64,000 bases of DNA from JACCTH01 sp036556085 (GTDB lineage: Bacteria > Actinomycetota > Acidimicrobiia > Spongiisociales > ZC4RG35). Of the stretch, positions 44,432 through 51,233 are shown piece by piece; within the stretch, counting starts at the first letter, position 1, and every line of letters begins with the position of its first letter. The translations under genes and the position numbers were made by a program. Where the stretch lies: the NCBI GenBank assembly GCA_036556085.1, contig DATBKE010000123.1:9014-73013 (forward strand), read 5' to 3'. Below the pieces are notes generated by a model. The model was not told the origin of the DNA. It made no database searches and saw nothing but the letters and a program-made list of their open reading frames with translations.

Positions 44432-44455
44432 CCCCCCAGCGAAGCGTCGGGGGGG
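44432..44455. repeat. GC-rich hairpin with GCGAAGC core
   Basis: A run of six C (44432-44437) faces a run of seven G (44449-44455) around AGCGAAGCGTC. GCGAAGC is itself an unusually stable mini-hairpin. The flanks (cctcctcccgttctc ... gccggcgagggggt) look like an intergenic repeat element rather than coding DNA. It sits just upstream of uvrB and just past the small gene at 44475. Possible terminator or genome-wide repeat. Confidence 0.4.
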
Positions 44456-44474
44456 TGCCGGCGAGGGGGTGCTT

Positions 44475-44639
44475 CTAGGCCGCTCTTGCTCGATCCTTGC
44501 GCCGATGCCGATTCGATCGTCGGATGCGTTCGGGAGGCTTACTCCAGAAGCCCTCTTCGCGAATTCGGCGGCGGACAGATCGGGGATAGCGGTGCTCGTT
44601 GATGGCGTGAGCCACCTGAGTGAAATTGTCGGCGAACAT
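44475..44639 (-). CDS. Small basic protein, 54 residues
   Basis: ATG 44639 follows a GAAGGAG site and gives 54 residues: an N-terminal MFADNFTQVAHAINEHRYP, then an Arg-rich tail (SVRRRIREEGFW, RIRRSNRHRRKDRARAA). The net charge is strongly positive, suggesting nucleic acid or ribosome binding. No family recognised. It is downstream of the 19-residue frame at 44703 and may share its promoter. The small size and lack of comparison make it tentative. Confidence 0.5.
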   Translation of the reverse strand: MFADNFTQVAHAINEHRYPRSVRRRIREEGFWSKPPERIRRSNRHRRKDRARAA

Positions 44640-44702
44640 TTTGAAACTGCTCCTTCGGTCGCGCTCAATGGATGAACCCCCGGACAGGGGTTGTGGTTGC
44701 AG

Positions 44703-44762
44703 CTAGCCGAGGAGCATTTCCCCGGCGAAGGGCTGGGTGCCTGTGATCATCGGTCCATTCAT
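44703..44762 (-). CDS. Tiny 19-residue gene with strong expression signals
   Basis: ATG 44762 is preceded by AAAGGAGGTG, close to a perfect anti-16S match, and encodes MNGPMITGTQPFAGEMLLG. A good housekeeping promoter lies about 45 bases upstream (44808-44837). The peptide is neither Cys-rich nor typical of an attenuator (no runs of one amino acid). It could be a leader peptide for the 54-residue gene downstream, a signalling peptide or a toxin-like peptide. Function unknown. Confidence 0.5.
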   Translation of the reverse strand: MNGPMITGTQPFAGEMLLG

Positions 44763-44807
44763 TTGTCGGCACCTCCTTTCGTGCTCGGGGTGGTATGCGC
44801 AGGCGGC

Positions 44808-44837
44808 AACGTAGACCGATCTCGTTTGTCGAGTCAA
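44808..44837 (-). promoter_or_regulatory. Housekeeping promoter for the tiny genes
   Basis: On the minus strand TTGACT (44837-44832), an 18-base spacer and TACGTT (44813-44808) make a good sigma-70 type promoter. The -10 is about 45 bases before the ATG at 44762. The region 44387-44855 otherwise holds only the two tiny genes, the hairpin and this promoter. Confidence 0.55.
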
Positions 44838-44855
44838 GGGATTTAGATTCGACGC

Positions 44856-45284
44856 ATGGACCCGGCTGAGCGTCTCGCCTACGTTGCCTCTGCCCTGTCT
44901 CTCGGGTCGGTCGAGCGGCATTTGTTTCTCTGTGCAGAACAGAAGACTCCGAAGTGCGCTCCCTACGAAGTGACGTCCGAGGTCTGGCGATATCTCAAGG
45001 GACGGCTCAAGGAACTCGACCTTGCCTCTGCGCCGCCGCCGTGGGGCGGGAAGCCGGTCATGGAGCCCTTTCCGGTGCCACCGGGTGGGGGCCGAGTGCT
45101 GCGCACCAAAGTGGATTGCCTAAGAATCTGTGAGAGCGGCCCCATCGCCGTCGTCTACCCCGAGGGGACCTGGTATCACGGAGTCACGGTCCCGGTGATG
45201 GAGCGCATCATCACCGAGCACCTCATCGGCGGCACGCCGGTCGAAGATCATGTCTTCGCGCGAGGGCCGCTGAACCCGCCATGA
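44856..45284 (+). CDS. Thioredoxin-like [2Fe-2S] ferredoxin domain protein
   Basis: A 142-residue protein. The cysteine pattern LFLCAEQKTPKCAP and later VDCLRICESGPIAVVYPEGTWYHG (cited in part) matches thioredoxin-fold 2Fe-2S ferredoxins: two Cys eight residues apart, then C-x3-C about 80 residues later. The strong PEG-W-Y block is the family's conserved end. An electron-transfer role is likely; partner unknown. Its stop overlaps the next start (ATGA). Confidence 0.85.
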   Translation: MDPAERLAYVASALSLGSVERHLFLCAEQKTPKCAPYEVTSEVWRYLKGRLKELDLASAPPPWGGKPVMEPFPVPPGGGRVLRTKVDCLRICESGPIAVVYPEGTWYHGVTVPVMERIITEHLIGGTPVEDHVFARGPLNPP

Positions 45285-46192
45285 GCTGGCTGCGACGGGG
45301 CCTTTGGGCCGCCGCCCTATGGCGGCTTTTTGGACCCATCGTCCCGCTTCCCTGGCCCCGTCCCCAAAAACATCCCTGGCGGATTCCGGCGCGCACCATG
45401 TTCGCTGGTGATCGCGAGCTCTCAATCCGCGAGGTCGGGCCCGTCGATGGTTCGCCTCTGGTCTTGATACATGGCTTGGCCGGCTCGTCGATGGCCGAGT
45501 GGTACAAGGTGGCTCCGCTTCTGTCCGACCGTTTCCGGGTGCTGATGATCGACCACCGCTCTCATGGGTTGTCGATGGCGGATAAGGGCCGCTTTGAGAT
45601 TGCCGATGTGGCCGATGACATCGCCGCGATTCTCGACCAGCTCGAGACCGGCCCGGTGGCCTTGGTCGGTTACTCGATGGGCGGGGCCATTGCCCAGGCA
45701 TTGGCCCATCGCCACTCGGATTTGGTCAGCCGCCTGGTCCTGGTGGCAACACTGTCCCATCATCCCCGAGGATGGCGAGAGCTCCGTCAGCTGGGCGCGC
45801 TGCTCACCCGGGCCTGGGAGCGAGCCACCGGCACCGGGACGCCGGAGGTGAGGAGCGGCTACCTATTGGCCTCGGGAGCCGTGGAGAGGGAGCACGGACG
45901 GTGGCTTTGGGAGGAGACCCAACGTCGTGATCCAGACGCGGGAGCCGAGGCGAGTTGGGCGCTGCTTCGTTTTGATTCCCGGGCCTGGTTACCGACGCTG
46001 GGAGTGCCCACGCTGGTAGTCATTCCTGAACGCGACCAACTCATCCCTTCCGATTGGCAGCGGGGAATGGCGCGCCTCATCCCCCATGCGGAAACGGTCG
46101 AGGTAGTCGGCGGGCACCACGAAATACCGTGGTCGCACGCTCGACTACTCGCCCAAAGAATCGAAAGTTTTCTGGCTGCCGAGACCGGCTAG
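45281..46192 (+). CDS. Alpha/beta hydrolase
   Basis: A 303-residue hydrolase. Blocks: LVLIHGLAGSSMAEWYKVAP (oxyanion loop), DHRSHGLS, and the nucleophile elbow VGYSMGGAIAQAL with Ser near 129. The acid Asp is in IPERDQLIPS and the His in GGHHEIPWSHA near 285. The N-terminal 35 residues are Trp/Pro-rich and may touch the membrane. Ester or lactone hydrolysis is likely. Coupled to the ferredoxin gene, the reason for which is not clear. Confidence 0.88.
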   Translation: MSWLRRGLWAAALWRLFGPIVPLPWPRPQKHPWRIPARTMFAGDRELSIREVGPVDGSPLVLIHGLAGSSMAEWYKVAPLLSDRFRVLMIDHRSHGLSMADKGRFEIADVADDIAAILDQLETGPVALVGYSMGGAIAQALAHRHSDLVSRLVLVATLSHHPRGWRELRQLGALLTRAWERATGTGTPEVRSGYLLASGAVEREHGRWLWEETQRRDPDAGAEASWALLRFDSRAWLPTLGVPTLVVIPERDQLIPSDWQRGMARLIPHAETVEVVGGHHEIPWSHARLLAQRIESFLAAETG

Positions 46193-46193
46193 T

Positions 46194-46274
46194 TCAGATG
46201 GGTTCGTTAGAGAAGTAGCGCCAAGCGACAAAAGCGATCCCGGCAATCGTCAGGATCAATAGAAGCTTCTTCAT
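46194..46274 (-). CDS. 26-residue single-helix membrane peptide (DLW-39-like)
   Basis: ATG 46274 follows GGAGGTAAGGG and gives MKKLLLILTIAGIAFVAWRY plus FSNEPI: a Lys-Lys start, one membrane helix and a short tail. It resembles the short DLW-39 family of actinobacteria, though the DLW motif is absent. The gene fills most of the 46193-46355 gap. Its ribosome site is strong and the peptide is plausible, but too short for certainty. Confidence 0.55.
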   Translation of the reverse strand: MKKLLLILTIAGIAFVAWRYFSNEPI

Positions 46275-46355
46275 CCCTTACCTCCTGCATTGAGGATAGT
46301 TGTAACCGCGGGGCTGGTTTCCTGCTATCCGGATCACTTCCCGTAGGCTCGCGAA

Positions 46356-46802
46356 ATGAAACCGAGATACTTGGTGGTTTTGGCGTGGCTCCTGGCTGCC
46401 TGTGTCAGCGGAACGGGGACAACCACCCTGGGAACGTCGACCACCCAGCAGGAAATGACCACCACGACCGAGCAAACGACCACCACTGAGCAAACGACCA
46501 CTGCTCCCTCGACGACCGCCGCGGTCACCACCACCGCTGCCGCTCAGAACCTCATTCGAGTAGAGGGAGGGGTGAAAGTCGAGGGGCCCGACACGATCAG
46601 TGTTGCCCAGGGAGAGGTCGTCAGCTTCCAGGTCGTAGCCGACGTCGCCGATGAGGTCCACGTCCACGGCTTCGATCTCCTCTTTGAGACGGTTCCCGGC
46701 GAGCCGGTTGTCGTCGAGTTCACGGCCGATGCCACCGGAATCTTTGAAGTCGAGTTGGAGGAAAGTCACCTCGATTTGGTGAATATCGAGGTCACGCCTT
46801 GA
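46356..46802 (+). CDS. Cupredoxin-like lipoprotein
   Basis: A 148-residue exported protein. The signal peptide ends in LLAAC; then a long Thr-rich linker (TTTTEQTTTTEQTT) to about 68. The final 80 residues form a beta-rich domain (VEGPDTISVAQGEVVSFQVVA, EVHVHGFDLLFE, FTADATGIFEVELEES; some cited in part) like small cupredoxins. The HVHGFD region might bind copper; the usual Cys ligand is missing, so copper binding is doubtful. Seven bases separate it from the polytopic protein gene, so they form a unit. Confidence 0.7.
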   Translation: MKPRYLVVLAWLLAACVSGTGTTTLGTSTTQQEMTTTTEQTTTTEQTTTAPSTTAAVTTTAAAQNLIRVEGGVKVEGPDTISVAQGEVVSFQVVADVADEVHVHGFDLLFETVPGEPVVVEFTADATGIFEVELEESHLDLVNIEVTP

Positions 46803-46809
46803 ACTCATC

Positions 46810-48117
46810 ATGATTCGGATCCCGTTCCTGGGACACGGGATCGGGGGCCGGCTTGACCTCCCCGTCCCAGTCACCTATTTCGCGGCCGGAGCGGCAGTGG
46901 TCCTTATTGTCACCTTCGTCGCTCTAGCCGCGCTGTGGACCAAGCCACGGCTCCAGGGAGGACCGGGGGGCGAGGCACGAGGGATGCGGCCCCCGATGGC
47001 TCTGCTTCGCTGGGTCGGCCTGGCCGGATTCTTATTGGCGGTGCTCGGCGGAATCTCGGCGCTGGTGACCGGCCAGGACTCCACCGGGACCCGAAATATC
47101 GCTCCGGTGTTGCTGTGGGTCTTCTTCTGGCTCGTGGTGCCCTTTGCCTCGGTCCTGTTGGGCAATCTCTACACGGGAGTCAATCCCTGGCGCACGATTT
47201 CTCGCTGGCTCGGAATCGGCGAGCGAGAGACGGATCGCCCTCTCCAGCGGTTGGGGGTGTGGCCGGCGGCCATCGGCCTTGTGGCTTTTGCCTGGCTCGA
47301 GCTCGTCTATCCCGAAAGCGCCCTCCCGAGCACGATCGCCATCGCCGCCCTCGCCTATTCGATCTACCTCGTGGTTTTGGTGTCCCGGTTCGGGCGGGAG
47401 TCGGCCCTGGCGTCTTTCGACATCTTCACCCCCTACAACCGCCTCTTCTCGAGCATTGGACCGTGGGGGAGAAGCGAAGACGGCCGCCTGGTCAGGCGGA
47501 GATGGCTCCATGCCCTTCCGACGATCCCGGAGTGGAAGGGCTTGGCGGCCTTGCTGGTGGTGATGATCGCCACCGTTAGCTTCGACGGGCTTTCTAATAC
47601 CGTCGGCTACGAAGCCGTCACCGGCAGCTTCGGGATGTCGATCGCCGGCCGGACGCTCTATCTCGTGGTGGCCTGCTTGCTCGTCGGTGTCGCCTATTAC
47701 CTCGCTTGTTGGGCGGCAGCCCGCCTAGCTGGCGACGCGGAGATGACGACACGGCGCGTCGCCTCCAGATTTGCCCACACTCTGGTTCCGATCGCCTTTG
47801 CCTACAGCTTTGCTCATTACTTCACGCTCATCATCTTCGAAGGGCAGGGCATCCTGTCAGCGGCCGCCGATCCGTTTGGGTTGGGCTGGGACCTGTTCGG
47901 GGCCCGCGACTACAAGATTGACTTCTTTCTCGGAGCGATTCCCGTTTGGTACATCCAGTTGGCGACGATCATCGCCGGCCACATCGCCGGAGTGGTGCTG
48001 GCCCATGATCGCGCCCTGGCGGACTTCAAGGGGGTCGGGGCGGTTCGCTCCCAGTACGCAATGCTGGTGCTGATGGTTCTCCTGACCGGGCTCGGTCTTT
48101 TCATCCTGGCCGGTTAA
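46810..48117 (+). CDS. Polytopic membrane protein (annotated family: fenitrothion hydrolase-like)
   Basis: A 435-residue protein with about ten or more hydrophobic segments. The start GHGIGGRLDLPVPVTYF, a YTGVNPWRTISRWLG block, and FGMSIAGRTLYLVVAC recall actinobacterial proteins annotated as fenitrothion hydrolases; from memory, so the name is tentative. The enzyme activity is doubtful in the absence of an obvious catalytic site. His residues in the membrane (RFAHTLVPIAF, SFAHYFTLI, AGHIAGVVLAH) could bind metal. Coexpression with a cupredoxin-like lipoprotein hints at a copper or metal role. Confidence 0.6.
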   Translation: MIRIPFLGHGIGGRLDLPVPVTYFAAGAAVVLIVTFVALAALWTKPRLQGGPGGEARGMRPPMALLRWVGLAGFLLAVLGGISALVTGQDSTGTRNIAPVLLWVFFWLVVPFASVLLGNLYTGVNPWRTISRWLGIGERETDRPLQRLGVWPAAIGLVAFAWLELVYPESALPSTIAIAALAYSIYLVVLVSRFGRESALASFDIFTPYNRLFSSIGPWGRSEDGRLVRRRWLHALPTIPEWKGLAALLVVMIATVSFDGLSNTVGYEAVTGSFGMSIAGRTLYLVVACLLVGVAYYLACWAAARLAGDAEMTTRRVASRFAHTLVPIAFAYSFAHYFTLIIFEGQGILSAAADPFGLGWDLFGARDYKIDFFLGAIPVWYIQLATIIAGHIAGVVLAHDRALADFKGVGAVRSQYAMLVLMVLLTGLGLFILAG

Positions 48118-48794
48118 GAGCGAGCTTTCCGAACCCAGGGAAGAGTTCCGTTGTAGCGGATGTTGCGGAAATTCTTCCAGAGGCGCTTGCGATCGACGCA
48201 GACGATCGAGCTATCGACCGGAGCGCTCGATCCGAGATAATCGGCCAGCGAGCGCAGGGTGTGCTCCCACATCTTGTTTTCGGCTCGACTGCCGAAGGCC
48301 ATCATCCCGGCTTCGTAGAGGGGATCGTTTGTGCGGATAAGAAGCTGGACCTGGGCGATGGTTCCCGCCGCCTCGTCCTCGTAGGCACTGAAGGTGATGA
48401 AGCCCGCGAACGGATGGCCCTCCGGCGTCATGTAGCTGAAGGAGGTGTCATCCGAGTAGAGCACCAGGACCCCCGTCGAGAGCGGCACCGGTCCCTGATT
48501 CGACTTGATCAAGCCCACCTCGCCCGGCTTGATCCCCGTCACCGGCGCGTAGAACCGTGAGTTGGATGGCCAGAACCTTCCATATTCGGCTTTCCAGGTG
48601 GCGATGATTTGCTCGGGCGTCTTGTTCGGAATCGCCACCTTGTAGGTCTTCTGCCATAACTGGCCAAATCCCTGCTGGGGGCCGGTCAGGCGGCGGCCCT
48701 GGACGCGCCCGGTATTGAAGTCCGCGGGCGAGTCGCCGATCTCGAGATGCTGGCGAGGTGGCGACCAGTTGGCGTCGTCTTTGCGTTGATCCAT
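48114..48794 (-). CDS. Uncharacterised protein (DUF1990/SRPBCC-like features)
   Basis: A 226-residue cytoplasmic protein of no certain family. The middle (EVGLIKSNQGPVPLSTGVLV, FSYMTPEGHPFAGFITFSAY, IAQVQLLIRTNDPLYEAGM) looks like a beta-rich hydrophobic-pocket (SRPBCC or DUF1990) fold. The C-terminal part has two Trp-rich stretches (RKRLWKNFRNIRY, LPWVRK). It converges with the polytopic protein gene (stops share TTAA at 48114-48117). Just downstream of the STAS/PP2C operon, it may be cotranscribed with it (11 bases after the STAS gene). Confidence 0.6.
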   Translation of the reverse strand: MDQRKDDANWSPPRQHLEIGDSPADFNTGRVQGRRLTGPQQGFGQLWQKTYKVAIPNKTPEQIIATWKAEYGRFWPSNSRFYAPVTGIKPGEVGLIKSNQGPVPLSTGVLVLYSDDTSFSYMTPEGHPFAGFITFSAYEDEAAGTIAQVQLLIRTNDPLYEAGMMAFGSRAENKMWEHTLRSLADYLGSSAPVDSSIVCVDRKRLWKNFRNIRYNGTLPWVRKARS

Positions 48795-48805
48795 AGCTTT
48801 CTTCC

Positions 48806-49156
48806 TCAGGTCGTAGCGAGGGCTGAAGCCTCGTTGTCGTAAATTCCGATCGCCTCATCGAGGCGAGTGAGGGAAAAGATCTCCCGGTAGTGGTCGCTCA
48901 ACCCGTAGGCCCCGAGGGACTGGCCCTTGCGTTGAGCGCGGATCAGAGTGGTGACGAGAAGCCCGATCCCCCCTGAATTCATGTAGTCGAGCTTCTCGAA
49001 ATTGAGAAGCACCGACTTAACCCCGGGCCGATCGGCGTCCTCGTAGGCCTCGGTCAGCACTCCCTCTCCGAAGGCCGTCAATTCTCCGGCGATGTCGATC
49101 ACCCGGACTGTTTCCTTCGGTGCCCTGACCGACATCGCGATCCTTGACTCTGGCAT
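48806..49156 (-). CDS. STAS-domain protein (second partner-switch module)
   Basis: A 116-residue STAS domain. The phospho-site region reads YMNSGGIGLLVTTLIRA: Ser after Asn instead of the usual Asp. ATG 49156 follows GGAGGAAC-type sequence. It is a paralogue of the next STAS gene (about 27 bases away). Likely substrate of an RsbW-like kinase or the HATPase domain of the downstream-coded PP2C protein. The target sigma factor or other partner is not visible nearby. Confidence 0.88.
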   Translation of the reverse strand: MPESRIAMSVRAPKETVRVIDIAGELTAFGEGVLTEAYEDADRPGVKSVLLNFEKLDYMNSGGIGLLVTTLIRAQRKGQSLGAYGLSDHYREIFSLTRLDEAIGIYDNEASALATT

Positions 49157-49183
49157 TTGGTTGGTTCCTCCTCACCTGGGGCG

Positions 49184-49537
49184 CTAGCTGACTGCGAGCG
49201 CCTGCGGTTCCGTTTCGTAAAGCGTCATGAAGTCGGCCAATCGTGTGATCTGAAAGATCTCCTGGTAATGCGGGCTCAATCCCCAAGCTCGCAACGATCG
49301 ACCCTCCGCCCGCGCCTTGGCCAACAAGGTGACGATGACCGCTATTCCGGTTGAATTGATGTAGTCGACGTCGCGGAAGCTCAAGACCACCGGGCTTCCC
49401 TGGTCCCGACCGGCGACGGCCTCCTGATACGCGGCGGTGAGTGGATCGCCGGCGTTGCGGTCAATGTCGCCGACGAGATCGATCACCGACCCCCCGTCCT
49501 CTTGCCGGACCGTCGCCGAGAATGGTGTTCCTGGCAT
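49184..49537 (-). CDS. STAS-domain protein (second partner-switch module)
   Basis: A 117-residue STAS domain with YINSTGIAVIVTLLAKA at the phospho-site (Ser in N-S-T-G). It begins one base after the stop of the PP2C-kinase gene (a two-base gap at 49538) and is followed by the second STAS gene. Having two antagonists suggests one may be phosphorylated by a specific partner and the other be regulatory. The HYQEIFQITRL end is shared with its paralogue (HYREIFSLTRL), showing recent duplication. Confidence 0.88.
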   Translation of the reverse strand: MPGTPFSATVRQEDGGSVIDLVGDIDRNAGDPLTAAYQEAVAGRDQGSPVVLSFRDVDYINSTGIAVIVTLLAKARAEGRSLRAWGLSPHYQEIFQITRLADFMTLYETEPQALAVS

Positions 49538-49538
49538 C

Positions 49539-51125
49539 TCAGTCTCCTCCTCGAGACATCTCTAACTCGATTACATGGTGATGACCGTCGACGCTGGTGC
49601 GCATGGCGTCGACCATTCGCTCGATTAGGAAAAGCCCCCAACCCCGCGGGCTCTGCTCTCCGGCGAGCTTGGCCTCGATGTCGGGAACCACAGGAGCCCC
49701 AATTGGCTTTCCGCCTCCCTGATCCCGAATTCTGACCAACAGCTTTTGGGCGTTGGCGAGGAGGTCGATCTCGATCAGCAACGCTGGATCCCCCTTGTTC
49801 CCATGCTCGATGGCGTTCATCGCCGCCTCGGAGACAGCTGTCTTCAGCCGCTCCAACCGCTCTCCTGAGAAACCGAGCCCCACTGCGACTTCGGCGACGG
49901 CGTCCATCGCTTTTCGTTCGTTGCCCGAGGCGGAGGGGAACTTGAAGCTGGCGATCGAACCTGGCTCGTCGCCGAACGCCGTGGCCGACTCCAAGGCCGA
50001 CGAGAGACGACGAACCGTGACCATGGTCACGTCGTCTTCCTGTTCCCGGTCGAACCCTTGAAAGCGGTGAAGCTCGTCGAGGATGGCAGAGATCAGGTCC
50101 GGGCCTCCCTCATGGCCGCCGACCAGCTTTTGCAGTCGGGCGAACCCAAACATGTCGCCGTCGGCGCTGTGCGCCTCGACGATGCCGTCGCTTGTGAGAA
50201 GCATTGTCTCTCCGAGCTCCACCCGGGCCGTGAGAACTTCGTAATTCATATCGGGCAGGAGCCCTAGCGGCATCCCGCGCGCCCTGAGCTCCGTCACCCC
50301 TGAAGCGGTTCGCACGTAAGGGAGGTTGTGGCCGGCGTTGGCGTACACAAGTTCGCCGGTCTCGGTATTGAGGACCCCATACAGACAGGTGACGAACATG
50401 GCAGGGGGGATCTCGGGGATCAACGAATTATTGGCCCGGAATAGAACCTCGCCGGGGTCGTCGGTGTGGGCCGCTACGCCCCGCAACGTGGTTCGAGTGG
50501 TGGCCATGACCAGCGCGGCGGGAACGCCCTTGTCGGTGACGTCGCCGATCACCAGTCCGATGCGATCGCCCGTGAGGGGGATGAAATCGTAGAAATCGCC
50601 GCCGACCGCCCGGGCCGATTGGTAGTAGGCCTCGATGTCCCAGCCCGCGAGGCGCGGAAGCTCTTTCGGGAGCAACGTCTGCTGGATGAGCGAGGCCACT
50701 CTCAGCTCCTGGTCAATTCGCTCCCGCTCCTTGGCCTCGGCCTCTTGTTGACGGACCAGTTGCGCGACCCGGATCGCCGGCGCCACCTGTCCGGCCAGTC
50801 CGGCAAGGAGCTTGCGATCATCCGTTGAATAGGGTTGATCGGAGAGGCGCCGTCCCAGGTTCAAGGTCCCGATGAGATCGCCCTGAGCTATGAGGGGAAC
50901 GATGAGCTGCACGCCCTGGGCGCGGATTTCTGAGAGCGCGGGCGATTCCAGATTGATTCGCTCCACCTCGATCGGGCCCCCGGTCGCAAGCAGGAAGGTG
51001 AAGAGCGGATCATGGTCATCAATCGGGACGGCCTCGACGACATCGGTCGGCGTCGACGGGAATCCGGAATCCGTCTGCTGCCTTCTCTCCCCCCTGCGCA
51101 ACCGTCTCAGGTTCTTCACAGCCAT
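49539..51125 (-). CDS. GAF-PP2C-HATPase stress-signalling protein
   Basis: A 528-residue three-part protein. Residues 20-125 are GAF-like (VQLIVPLIAQGDLIGTLNLG). Residues about 150-375 are a SpoIIE/PP2C phosphatase: SARAVGGDFYDFIPL with metal ligands, GDVTDKGVPAALVMA, YANAGHNLPYV, LLTSDGIVEA, EDDVTMV. Residues about 400-528 are an RsbW-type HATPase: AVSEAAMNAIEHGN (N-box), RIRDQGGGKP (G1), RGWGLFLIERM. One chain can thus both remove and add phosphate to STAS partners. ATG 51125 is next to a GTTACG repeat. The BTAD regulator is divergent. Confidence 0.92.
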   Translation of the reverse strand: MAVKNLRRLRRGERRQQTDSGFPSTPTDVVEAVPIDDHDPLFTFLLATGGPIEVERINLESPALSEIRAQGVQLIVPLIAQGDLIGTLNLGRRLSDQPYSTDDRKLLAGLAGQVAPAIRVAQLVRQQEAEAKERERIDQELRVASLIQQTLLPKELPRLAGWDIEAYYQSARAVGGDFYDFIPLTGDRIGLVIGDVTDKGVPAALVMATTRTTLRGVAAHTDDPGEVLFRANNSLIPEIPPAMFVTCLYGVLNTETGELVYANAGHNLPYVRTASGVTELRARGMPLGLLPDMNYEVLTARVELGETMLLTSDGIVEAHSADGDMFGFARLQKLVGGHEGGPDLISAILDELHRFQGFDREQEDDVTMVTVRRLSSALESATAFGDEPGSIASFKFPSASGNERKAMDAVAEVAVGLGFSGERLERLKTAVSEAAMNAIEHGNKGDPALLIEIDLLANAQKLLVRIRDQGGGKPIGAPVVPDIEAKLAGEQSPRGWGLFLIERMVDAMRTSVDGHHHVIELEMSRGGD

Positions 51126-51126
51126 C

Positions 51127-51190
51127 GTTACGACATTCCTATCGGGTGGGCGTTCCGTAAGCGTTACGGCTCACGGGGCGTATTGTTACG
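51127..51190. promoter_or_regulatory. GTTACG repeats and palindrome between PP2C and BTAD genes
   Basis: GTTACG appears at 51127-51132, 51163-51168 and 51185-51190. The middle copy is half of a perfect palindrome CCGTAA-GCG-TTACGG (51155-51169). The region is the 108-base gap between divergent starts at 51125 and 51234. It looks like an operator array, perhaps for the BTAD regulator. No clear -35/-10 pair was identified. Confidence 0.45.
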
Positions 51191-51233
51191 AGTCGCGGGC
51201 AATCGCCAAACTTTCGCCATCCCACCGCCCAGA

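Noticed and set aside
44387..44668. N-terminal extension of uvrB by 94 residues
   Set aside because: The extension is Pro/Arg-rich and unlike UvrB, crosses a GC-rich hairpin and overlaps another small frame. The known N-terminal start of the family falls at GTG 44386.
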